6,787 nucleotides of DNA from Mariprofundaceae bacterium (GTDB lineage Bacteria; Pseudomonadota; Zetaproteobacteria; Mariprofundales; J009). Made by a program: the position numbers and the translations under genes. The stretch lies in assembly GCA_015489095.1 (NCBI GenBank), contig WFMN01000196.1, positions 1 through 6,787 on the forward strand, in the 5' to 3' direction. Below are positions 1-5,898 of this stretch, one piece after another; positions within the stretch are counted from its first letter, which is position 1; every line of letters begins with the position of its first letter. A model generated the notes under the pieces. That model was not told the origin of the DNA. It saw only the letters and a program-made list of their open reading frames with translations, and did no database searches.

Positions 1-989
1 GCGCCGTCGGCTTGTAGGGTCTGCTCCGGGATGGTGTCGGGTAGCTTTTTGCGCGAGAAGACCCGCTCGAAATGGGCGCGCGCCGCATCGCCGGCGGGGG
101 CGCCGTGGAAGCGGTTGACCAGCAGGGTGGCGAGCCCCTTTTTGGCCTCCATCGGGTGCTGAGTCTGCACGGCATTGAGATCGGCGTCGGTGAGCAGCTC
201 GTAGTAGCGCAGCATGAGCTCGTCGGAGATCGACATGAGCTTGCCGAACTGCTCGTTGGGGGCTTCGGTGATGCCGACATAGTTGCCCAACGATTTCGAC
301 ATCTTGTTGACGCCATCCAGCCCCTCGAGCAGCGGCATGGTGAGGATTGCCTGCGGCGGCTGGCCGTAGGCCTCCTGTAGTTGCCGCCCCATCAGCAGGT
401 TGAACTTCTGGTCGTTGCCACCCAGCTCGATATCGGCCTTGAGCGCCACCGAGTCGTAGCCCTGGATTAGCGGGTAGAGAAACTCGTGGATGGCGATCGC
501 CTGCCCCGATTTGTAGCGCTTGTCGAAATCATCGCGCTCCAGCATGCGGGCGACGGTGGCGCGCGAGGCCAGCCTGATCAGGTCGGCGGCGCCCATCGGT
601 TGCAGCCATTGCGAGTTCAATACCACTTCGGTTTTCGCCTCGTCGAGCACGCGGAACACCTGCTGTTTGTAGGTCTCGGCGTTGGCGGCTACCTGTTCGG
701 GGGTGAGCGGCGGACGGGTTTCGTTCTTGCCGGTGGGATCGCCGATCATGCCGGTGAAATCGCCGATCAGAAACAGCACCCGGTGGCCGCACTGCTGAAA
801 CTGGCGCAGCTTCTCCAGCAGCACGGTGTGACCGAGGTGGAGGTCGGGGGCGGTGGGGTCGAATCCCGCCTTGACGCGCAGCGGGCGGTTCTCTTTGGCG
901 GCCAGTTCGAGTTTCTGCTCCAGCCCGCCGGCAGGCAGGATCTCTGCCGCGCCACGGGAGAGCAGGGCGAGTTGTTGTGCAATGTTCAA
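1..989 (-). CDS. tyrS: Tyrosyl-tRNA synthetase, C-terminus cut by the window edge
   Basis: This class I aminoacyl-tRNA synthetase activates tyrosine with ATP and charges tRNA-Tyr in the cytoplasm. About 329 N-terminal residues are visible. They include the nucleotide-binding HIGH-type motif HLGHT at about 51-55 preceded by GFDPTAPDL, the central ELGGNDQKFN segment at about 188-197 (tyrosine/tRNA pocket), and the KMSKS loop at about 229-233. The catalytic domain is therefore complete. The C-terminal anticodon-binding and S4-like part expected in this roughly 400-residue family lies beyond position 1. The start is a TTG whose last two bases belong to the TGA of the upstream PLP enzyme (TTGA overlap). 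An AAAGGAA ribosome site lies 8 bases before it. No promoter of its own is evident, so at least part of its expression should come from the upstream operon. Identity is certain; whether this is the only tyrS in the genome cannot be told. Confidence 0.96.
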   Translation of the reverse strand, partial: MNIAQQLALLSRGAAEILPAGGLEQKLELAAKENRPLRVKAGFDPTAPDLHLGHTVLLEKLRQFQQCGHRVLFLIGDFTGMIGDPTGKNETRPPLTPEQVAANAETYKQQVFRVLDEAKTEVVLNSQWLQPMGAADLIRLASRATVARMLERDDFDKRYKSGQAIAIHEFLYPLIQGYDSVALKADIELGGNDQKFNLLMGRQLQEAYGQPPQAILTMPLLEGLDGVNKMSKSLGNYVGITEAPNEQFGKLMSISDELMLRYYELLTDADLNAVQTQHPMEAKKGLATLLVNRFHGAPAGDAARAHFERVFSRKKLPDTIPEQTLQADG

Positions 990-2380
990 TGGAGGGTTCC
1001 TTTGGCGACTTCCACCACCCGGTCGAGCGCGGTCATCGCTTGGTTGATCAGCGAATGCTGGTGGTTGTTGGCGACGGCATCAACGATCAACGGCGCGCTA
1101 AGGCTCAGACGCAGCGCGGCAACGGGGCGGCCGTCGGCGCGCACGCCGAGCTGCATCGGGCGGCCGAGTTGGACTCTGGGGCTGCCGTGGCGATGGAGCT
1201 GCTGGTAGAGCGTCAATGCCTCGTTCATGGTGGGCTGTTCACGCAAGGTGAAGGGGAAAATGGTGCTGTGTGGTGCGGTTGGCAGCGGCTGTAGCATGGG
1301 GTCTTGGTTGAGGCGCTGCCGAAGGTGTTGGCTGAAGTCGGCAATGAACCCATCAGCTTGTGTGCCGTCCTGTTGGGAGAGGGCGCGCAGGTTGGCGAGC
1401 GCCACCTGCCAGCGCAGCAGCAGCCCCATCGCTGTGGCTGGGGCAGTGGATTCCGGCCTACGCCGGAATGACGGGGGAAGGGTGTCTGTGGATTCCGGCC
1501 TACGCCGGAATGACGAGGGAAGGAGATCGGTGGATTCCGGCCTGCGCCGGAATGACGAGGGAAGGGTGTCAGTGGATTCCGGCCTGTGCCGGAATGACGA
1601 GGGGGCGGGGCATAACAGCGCGCCGGAGAAGCTGGGGCCGGCGAGGAACTTCGATCCGGTGACGGCGACCATGATGTGCTGCCTCAGGTAGTGGCGTAAC
1701 ATCGTGCCATCAAAGCGGAATTGGCAGCCATCCATCAGTAGTTGGATGCGGTCGGGAAAGCGGTCGCGCAGCGCAAGCGCGGCGGCCGGTGACGGGGCGG
1801 CCAGCCCGCTTTTGGAGCCGTCCACCATCACCAGCAGCAGCGATGCGCCCCGTTTCATCACGGCGGCGACCTGTTGGGTGACGGCGTCATCCACCTCGGC
1901 GGGCGGGCGAACGGCGCCGTTGTCGTCACGCAGCGCGATGGGGAGCAGCGGCAGCGTCCCCCCCAGCGTTAGCGCATCGGGTACCCCACTGCCCGTTTCC
2001 GATGGCTGCATCACCATGATGTGGAGCGGTGCCGGGCTCTGTTGCCGCGCGCGTTCCGCCGCCAGACGGTGGGCCGAGGTGCCGGACTCGGTGAGGGTGA
2101 TGGCGGTGCTGTCGTCCAGTTTGCACAGGTCGCGCAGCTGATCACAGAGATGTTGATGGATGGTCGGGAGCGGGTCGTGCGCCAAGCGGTCACGGAAGCG
2201 CTCGGCAACCTCCCACCCCCGCGCGTCGATGGTGGTGGCGGTGGAGGCGCCGAAGCGAAGCAGGTTGGGTTCGGGGTAGGGGCGGCAGAGGTAGTGGTTG
2301 ACACCGGTTGCCGGATCGAGCTTGAGGCGGGGGTCGCTGCCGGCGACCAAGAGCTCCTCGGTGGAGGGGAAGTCGCTCAC
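986..2380 (-). CDS. Fold-type I PLP-dependent enzyme (class V aminotransferase-like) with an in-frame palindrome-repeat insertion
   Basis: This 464-residue protein looks like a PLP enzyme of the aspartate aminotransferase fold, nearest in style to the class V aminotransferase/cysteine desulfurase group. Visible signs are TESGTSAHRLA (about 97-107, expected phosphate-binding region), MDGCQFR (about 216-222, with D217 and Q220 as the D-x-x-Q cofactor contacts) and VTGSKFLAGPSFSGALL (about 240-256, K244 as likely Schiff-base lysine). The reaction and substrate cannot be read. Residues about 258-312 are four 14-residue repeats of the SFRRRPESTDTLPS type, encoded by a 42-bp genomic palindrome array. 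The fold resumes at GLLLRWQVALANL. Without the insertion the protein would be about 408 residues, a usual length. The GTG start overlaps the ATP-grasp stop (GTGA) and lacks a clear ribosome site, which suggests coupled re-initiation. The TGA stop overlaps the tyrS start. The enzyme could be inactive or repeat-tolerant; the frame is intact. The PLP-fold call is good, the subfamily uncertain. Confidence 0.8.
   Translation of the reverse strand: MSDFPSTEELLVAGSDPRLKLDPATGVNHYLCRPYPEPNLLRFGASTATTIDARGWEVAERFRDRLAHDPLPTIHQHLCDQLRDLCKLDDSTAITLTESGTSAHRLAAERARQQSPAPLHIMVMQPSETGSGVPDALTLGGTLPLLPIALRDDNGAVRPPAEVDDAVTQQVAAVMKRGASLLLVMVDGSKSGLAAPSPAAALALRDRFPDRIQLLMDGCQFRFDGTMLRHYLRQHIMVAVTGSKFLAGPSFSGALLCPAPSSFRHRPESTDTLPSSFRRRPESTDLLPSSFRRRPESTDTLPPSFRRRPESTAPATAMGLLLRWQVALANLRALSQQDGTQADGFIADFSQHLRQRLNQDPMLQPLPTAPHSTIFPFTLREQPTMNEALTLYQQLHRHGSPRVQLGRPMQLGVRADGRPVAALRLSLSAPLIVDAVANNHQHSLINQAMTALDRVVEVAKGTLH
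997..1003 (-). promoter_or_regulatory. Ribosome binding site for tyrS
   Basis: AAAGGAA lies on the minus strand, 8 bases before the TTG at 989-987. It decides the tyrS start: no ATG fits at the expected N-terminus, and the protein from this TTG begins with a normal family N-terminus. The site lies within the last codons of the upstream gene. Confidence 0.7.
1447..1614. repeat. Four 42-bp tandem units of a palindromic repeat inside a coding gene
   Basis: Units begin at 1447, 1489, 1531 and 1573, an exact 42-bp period. Each opens with TGGATTCCGGCC, has 8-bp inverted arms ATTCCGGC/GCCGGAAT around a 4-base loop (CTAC, CTAC, CTGC, CTGT) and continues into GACG. Hairpin cores lie at 1450-1469, 1492-1511, 1534-1553 and 1576-1595. 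The 15-base linkers of units 1-3 are alike (GGGAAGG followed by a variable end). The fourth linker diverges into the flank. Because 42 is divisible by three, the array keeps the minus-strand gene in frame. The core matches the intergenic palindrome at 6729-6748. Confidence 0.95.
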
Positions 2381-3573
2381 GCCGCGGCGTAGCGGGTGAC
2401 CATCTGCTGGAAGGCGCGGAAGATCGTTTGCATCTGCGGCCGTTTGTAGGGGAAGAGCTCGACCGGATCCATCGCGTGGATAATGGCGCTGGTATCCACC
2501 TCGAAGACCAGCAGTTGCCCATCCTCGGTTTCCGCGCAGTCGATGATCAGATACTCCAGCTGCAGTGCGTGCTGCATGGCGGTAAGGGCGCGTTGATGGC
2601 GCCAGGCGAAGCCCTCCGCGAAGGTGGCCATCGCCCGCGCCTCTTCGTCACATTTTTCGCGGTTGCCGGTCATGTCGGCGTTGAGGTAGTGCACCAGCCA
2701 GTTGGAGGAGATGGCCAAGTGGCAGAGGTGGGGAGAGCCGTCGATCAGGGCGATGCGGTACTTGCGGAACAGGCCGTCACTCGAGGCGTAGTCGATGAAC
2801 GGAGAGATGTAGAACTGCGATTCTGGTTGGCTTCGCAGGTAGGGGGCGATGGCGTCGGCATGATCCAGCCGCTTCAGGCCGTGGCCGGCGTGGGACTCGG
2901 TAGGGCGGACGATGATGGGGTAGGCATGTTGCGGTAGGTAGCGTTCCACCCGATCACCTAGTTGTTGCAGTTGCTGGCGGGAGATGCGAACCGAATCGGG
3001 CATCAGCAGTCCGGCAATCCCCCGCAGGGCGCGAGAGGCTCCTTCGCGGGTGGTCTCCATGATCCGGCAGGGGCGGTTGAGTAGCGGGATCGGACAGGTT
3101 CGTAGCTGTTCGGCAAGTTGCTGGAGCAACGGGCGGTTGCGGTCGGATTCGCCGACGGCCACGAAGCAGAGATCGTACGCATCGAGGTCATCCGGCAAGG
3201 GGTCGCCTAGCCGCAGAAAGTGGAGATCCATGGCGATGGATGATCCCTCGAGCAGAAACTCCAGCGGCGTGTTGTCCATCAAATCACCGATCCCCATCAG
3301 CGCCAGCATGCGCAGCGAGGGGGCTTTCGGGGCGGAGGCGAGGGTGTAGCGGGGCTGGAGCGCAACCGCCCGCCGCTGGAGCTCCAGTGCCGATTCGGGC
3401 TGGTGCGACAGCAGCATGATGGTTGCCAAATCCATGTGGGCGGCGGCATCGTCGGGCTGCTGCTCGATGCGTGCGTAAAGCTGCTGTGCGGTGGGGGTGA
3501 GGTCGCCGCCACCGAAGGCGTGGGTGGTGAGGGCGGCCAGCCCGATCAGTGGATAGCTCGCGGTTGTGGTCAA
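2377..3573 (-). CDS. TPR-containing ATP-grasp family ligase-like protein
   Basis: This 398-residue cytoplasmic protein has two parts. Residues about 43-76 form a TPR-like helix pair (MDLATIMLL, then SALELQRRAVALQPR), suited to protein contact. Residues about 90-395 resemble an ATP-grasp ligase: a Rossmann-like front with FVAVGES, then PIIVRPTESHAGHGL (about 219-233, with R223 where a nucleotide-binding lysine is common and a glycine-rich loop after it), a hinge-like YISPFIDY, the RKYRIALIDG strand (about 270-279) and a final IIDCAETEDGQLLVFEVDTSA block (about 343-363). ATP-grasp enzymes join a carboxylate to an amine or thiol through an acyl-phosphate. The usual E-x-N metal end is E358-V-D360 here. 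The TTG start overlaps the decarboxylase stop (TTGA) and has AAGGGAG 7 bases upstream. The frame stays open to 4110, but that part is antisense-frame noise over the decarboxylase. The TGA stop overlaps the next gene. The substrate is unknown. Confidence 0.8.
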   Translation of the reverse strand: MTTTASYPLIGLAALTTHAFGGGDLTPTAQQLYARIEQQPDDAAAHMDLATIMLLSHQPESALELQRRAVALQPRYTLASAPKAPSLRMLALMGIGDLMDNTPLEFLLEGSSIAMDLHFLRLGDPLPDDLDAYDLCFVAVGESDRNRPLLQQLAEQLRTCPIPLLNRPCRIMETTREGASRALRGIAGLLMPDSVRISRQQLQQLGDRVERYLPQHAYPIIVRPTESHAGHGLKRLDHADAIAPYLRSQPESQFYISPFIDYASSDGLFRKYRIALIDGSPHLCHLAISSNWLVHYLNADMTGNREKCDEEARAMATFAEGFAWRHQRALTAMQHALQLEYLIIDCAETEDGQLLVFEVDTSAIIHAMDPVELFPYKRPQMQTIFRAFQQMVTRYAAA

Positions 3574-4916
3574 GCGGATGCTCCCTTGGCGCAGTGGTGG
3601 ATGGCGTGGTCGGTCGCCTCCAGCAGGCGCCGGATATGGATTTCGGTGGTGCGGTGGTTGACGATGGCGGCACGGATAGCGGCGCGTCCATGCAGATAGG
3701 CGAGCGATGGCGCCGCCATGCCGGAACGCTGGATATGGCGCACGATGGCGCGCTGGGTGGCGTCGTCGGCGCGGCAGAGGCGGAAGCAGACGATGTTCAG
3801 CGACACCGGCGCCGCCAGTTCCAACCGCTCGTGTTGTTCGATCATCGCCACCAATTGTTGCGCCAGCAGGCAGCAGTGGTCGATCACCCGTCCCAGCCGC
3901 TTGCCGCCGAAGGCTTGGATGGTGAACCACACCTTCAGGGCGCGGAAGCCGCGTGACAAGTCGATGCCGTAGTCGCACGGCCACGGCGAATTGGCGGCCA
4001 GCCCGCTCTCTTCGCGCTGTAGATAGCTGTCGGTGGCGGCGAATGCGCTGCGCTGCAGGGTTTCGTCGCGGATCAGCGCCATGCCGGCGTCGTAGGGAAC
4101 CTGCATCCATTTATGAAAATCCATCGCCAATGAATCGGCCTGTTCGATGCCGGCGAGGCGCGGCGCGATGTGGGGTGAGAGCATCGCCGGCGCCCCAAGC
4201 GCGCCGTCGATATGCAGCCACATCCGCTCGCGCTGCGCGATCTTCGCCAGCGTGGCAAGGTTGTCGATGGCGCCGCTGTTGACGGTGCCGGCGGTGCCGA
4301 CCAGCAGCCAAGGGGTCTCGCCCGCCTTGCGGTCGGCAGCGATTTGACGCTGGAGCGCGGCGGTGTCGATCTGGAAGCGGTCGTCCACGGCGATGCGACG
4401 CAGGGCGGCCGCGCCGACGCCGATCACCTCCAGCGCGCGGGCGATGCAGCCGTGGGCCTGTTCCGAGGCGTAGGCGACGAGATGCCGCCGGTCGGTTCGC
4501 GCCTGCCGCGCGGTGTGCAGGGCGACGATGGTGGCCGATGAGGTGCCGGAGGTGAGCACGCCGCCGGTGCCCCGCGGAAAGCCGAAGAGTTGCCGCATCC
4601 AGCGGATCACCTGCCGCTCCACCTCCAGCGGGATCTGGTTGCGCCCGCCAAGGTTGGCGTTGAGCCCCGCGGCCAGCATCTCGGCCACCATGCCAACGGG
4701 TGTGCCGCCACCATGCACCCAGCCCATGAATCCCGGATGGGCGTTGCCGACCGCGTAGGGGAGGATTGTCTCCACGAACCGGCGGTGGAGCACGCCCAGC
4801 GGGGTGCCGGTTTGTGGCAGCGGGGAGGAGAAATGGGCGCGGGCAGGATCGGGGGCGGGCTGCCACACCGGGCGCTGGTCGATCCGCTGCTGATAATCGA
4901 TCATGCTATCGAGCAT
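3570..4916 (-). CDS. Group II PLP-dependent amino acid decarboxylase
   Basis: This cytoplasmic fold-type I enzyme of the aromatic amino acid/glutamate decarboxylase family should remove CO2 from an amino acid to give an amine. Counting from the ATG at 4916 (448 residues), it shows HPGFMGWVHGGGTPVGM (about 60-76) and the LTSGTSSATIVAL phosphate-binding stretch (about 121-133). H155 in SEQAHGC is the expected ring-stacking histidine, D237 in HIDGALGAP should contact the pyridine nitrogen, and K269 in MDFHKWMQVPYDAG is the Schiff-base lysine. All key residues are present, so it should be active; the substrate is not evident. The true N-terminus is probably longer: the same frame reads SLDPDNWDAFRAQAHA just before this ATG, matching the usual family opening, and stays open to an ATT at 4979-4977 that overlaps the tetR stop. 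That would give 469 residues, a normal family length. The TGA stop overlaps the TTG of the ATP-grasp gene. Confidence 0.92.
   Translation of the reverse strand: MLDSMIDYQQRIDQRPVWQPAPDPARAHFSSPLPQTGTPLGVLHRRFVETILPYAVGNAHPGFMGWVHGGGTPVGMVAEMLAAGLNANLGGRNQIPLEVERQVIRWMRQLFGFPRGTGGVLTSGTSSATIVALHTARQARTDRRHLVAYASEQAHGCIARALEVIGVGAAALRRIAVDDRFQIDTAALQRQIAADRKAGETPWLLVGTAGTVNSGAIDNLATLAKIAQRERMWLHIDGALGAPAMLSPHIAPRLAGIEQADSLAMDFHKWMQVPYDAGMALIRDETLQRSAFAATDSYLQREESGLAANSPWPCDYGIDLSRGFRALKVWFTIQAFGGKRLGRVIDHCCLLAQQLVAMIEQHERLELAAPVSLNIVCFRLCRADDATQRAIVRHIQRSGMAAPSLAYLHGRAAIRAAIVNHRTTEIHIRRLLEATDHAIHHCAKGASA
3581..3587 (-). promoter_or_regulatory. Ribosome binding site for the ATP-grasp gene
   Basis: AAGGGAG lies 7 bases before the TTG at 3573-3571, inside the last codons of the decarboxylase. 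It picks the TTG over an upstream ATG at 4110 in the same open frame, which would add 179 arginine- and proline-rich residues unlike any domain. Confidence 0.75.
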
Positions 4917-4979
4917 GGCGTGCGCCTGGGCGCGGAAAGCGTCCCAGTTGTCGGGGTCAAGGCTGGTTGTGCTGTTAAT
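4917..4979 (-). other. Probable N-terminal extension of the decarboxylase from a non-canonical ATT start
   Basis: These 21 codons are in frame with the decarboxylase and read DPDNWDAFRAQAHAML across the 4916 ATG, the typical N-terminal helix of group II decarboxylases. I found no ATG, GTG or TTG in frame upstream before the tetR 3' end. The ATT at 4979-4977 overlaps the tetR TAA (ATTAA), with GGAG at 4993-4990 about 10 bases upstream. The ATG at 4916 has no convincing ribosome site. Either ATT is used, as known for infC, or the first bases contain a sequencing difference. The coding nature of the stretch is well supported, the start codon less so. Confidence 0.55.
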
Positions 4980-5604
4980 AACGCATCCACTCCAGGTGCT
5001 GCACGAGGTGCTGGCTGCATTCGCGCAGGCAGTCGCGGGCGGCGTCGAGGTCGGCGGCTTGGCGCGCTAGGCTGATGCTCCCTTCCAGCGCGGCGATCAG
5101 AAAGCGGGCGACGGCATTGCTGTCCACATCGGTGCGCACCTGCTTCTGCTGCTGCCCCATCTCCAGCACGCCGGCCATGCCCTCGCGCCACATGGTGAAC
5201 ACCTGTTCGCAGGCCTCGCGGAAATCGGCGTCCAGCGGCGCCATCTCCTGCGCCAGTTGCCCCAGTGGGCAGCCGAGCAGCAGCGCGCGCTCGCCCAGAT
5301 CGCCCAGCATGATGCGCTGCTCGGTGTTGCGAAACAGCTCCTGCAGGATGTCCACCGGGTTACCCGGCTGCTCCAGCGGCTCTAGCCACCGTTCGTAGAT
5401 CAGTGGGGTGATGACCTGCTCCAAGGTTGCCAGCGCCAGCGCCTTTTTGCTGGGGTAGTGGTGAAACAGCGCCCCTTTGGTGAGGCCGGAGCGTTCCAGC
5501 ACAGCGCTGATGCTGGTGCCGTGAAATCCGTGCAGATAGAGCTGCTCGAAGGCGGCCTCCAGCAGGAGGCGCTTGGTTGTCTTTGGTTGTTTCGGTCGTC
5601 CCAT
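4975..5604 (-). CDS. TetR/AcrR-family transcriptional repressor
   Basis: This 209-residue one-component regulator is a dimeric DNA-binding protein that normally leaves its operator on binding a small ligand. The N-terminal domain is canonical: helix 1 at about 9-24, then the helix-turn-helix TSISAVLERSGLTKGALFHHYPSKKAL at about 30-56. The ligand domain has GCPLGQLAQEM (about 111-121) and DADFREACEQVFTMW (about 125-139), a pattern seen in the NemR/AcuR-like branch. C112 could be a reactive cysteine, but that is inference. The gene starts at the ATG inside a 7+7 bp palindrome and has no upstream ribosome site, fitting a near-leaderless message. It is the first gene of the operon and abuts the decarboxylase, so the decarboxylase, ATP-grasp and second PLP genes are its likely targets along with itself. 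Confidence 0.93.
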   Translation of the reverse strand: MGRPKQPKTTKRLLLEAAFEQLYLHGFHGTSISAVLERSGLTKGALFHHYPSKKALALATLEQVITPLIYERWLEPLEQPGNPVDILQELFRNTEQRIMLGDLGERALLLGCPLGQLAQEMAPLDADFREACEQVFTMWREGMAGVLEMGQQQKQVRTDVDSNAVARFLIAALEGSISLARQAADLDAARDCLRECSQHLVQHLEWMRY

Positions 5605-5617
5605 ACCGTGCGGTATG
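5602..5617. promoter_or_regulatory. Probable TetR operator (inverted repeat over the tetR start codon)
   Basis: CATACCG-TG-CGGTATG is a perfect 7-bp inverted repeat with a 2-base centre. It covers the tetR ATG (5604-5602) and most of the likely -10 box, so a bound dimer would block RNA polymerase. The ACCG-N2-CGGT core is of a type often bound by TetR-family proteins. Binding by the adjacent repressor is inferred from position. Confidence 0.75.
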
Positions 5618-5643
5618 TTAGGGGGTGTGGGCTACGGAATCAA
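5614..5643 (-). promoter_or_regulatory. Predicted sigma-70 promoter of the tetR operon
   Basis: TTGATT (5643-5638) and TAACAT (5619-5614) are separated by 18 bases, each matching four of six consensus positions. The predicted transcript start is near 5607, leaving about three bases before the tetR ATG. The -10 box overlaps the inverted repeat at 5602-5617. It lies in the 51-base gap between the small DUF1640-type gene and tetR. Confidence 0.5.
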
Positions 5644-5655
5644 TGCGGGTGCTTG

Positions 5656-5898
5656 CTAGCTGAAGATTTTCCAGAGAATCGCCATGGTGAAGGCGAGATT
5701 GAAGCCGATCATCCAGCACATCGGTTGCATTTCAGCACGAAGACTGAACATGTCGGCTTTGGTCGCGAGTTGGGTTTCGAGTGCTTCGGAAAATGCTTCC
5801 CGCTGCGCGTCGGCGAGTGCCTCGGCTTGTTTGGCTGCCATTCCGACAGATTCCAACCGTTTGGCAAACTTAAGTGTGTCGAATGTGACTACGGACAT
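5656..5898 (-). CDS. Small coiled-coil membrane-anchored protein, DUF1640 (CCDC90-like) type
   Basis: This 80-residue protein of unknown function opens with SVVTFDTLKFAKRLESVGM, continues in a charged helix with AEALADAQREAFSEALETQLATKADMFSLRAEM (about 25-57) and ends in one predicted membrane helix, CWMIGFNLAFTMAILWKIF (about 61-79). The FDT-x-KF opening, the LATKAD segment and the C-terminal anchor are typical of short bacterial DUF1640 proteins, which oligomerise as coiled coils. The tail anchor suggests the inner membrane with the coil in the cytoplasm. The gene is visibly less GC-rich than its neighbours. Its first 10 bases overlap the lipB stop, and a promoter inside lipB points directly at its ATG. 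There is no ribosome site, so leaderless translation is likely. The TAG stop is 51 bases before tetR, with no terminator seen. Confidence 0.8.
   Translation of the reverse strand: MSVVTFDTLKFAKRLESVGMAAKQAEALADAQREAFSEALETQLATKADMFSLRAEMQPMCWMIGFNLAFTMAILWKIFS

Noticed and set aside
486..1208. 240-codon plus-strand open frame
   Set aside because: It is antisense to tyrS and the end of the PLP enzyme, both firmly identified, and shows no recognisable motif.
1447..1614. CRISPR array
   Set aside because: The period is regular, but the linkers between palindromes are only about 15 bases and resemble each other. The array lies within a continuous coding frame, and the same palindrome occurs elsewhere in the window.
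1227..1691. Plus-strand open frames encoding repeated SGLRRNDEG or WIPAYAGMT peptides
   Set aside because: These are translations of the palindrome array on the non-coding strand, a common false gene call in genomes carrying this repeat.
3574..4110. Upstream extension of the ATP-grasp frame to an ATG at 4110
   Set aside because: The extra 179 residues are low-complexity, rich in arginine and proline, and overlap the decarboxylase catalytic core in another frame. The TTG at 3573 has a good ribosome site and an overlapping stop.
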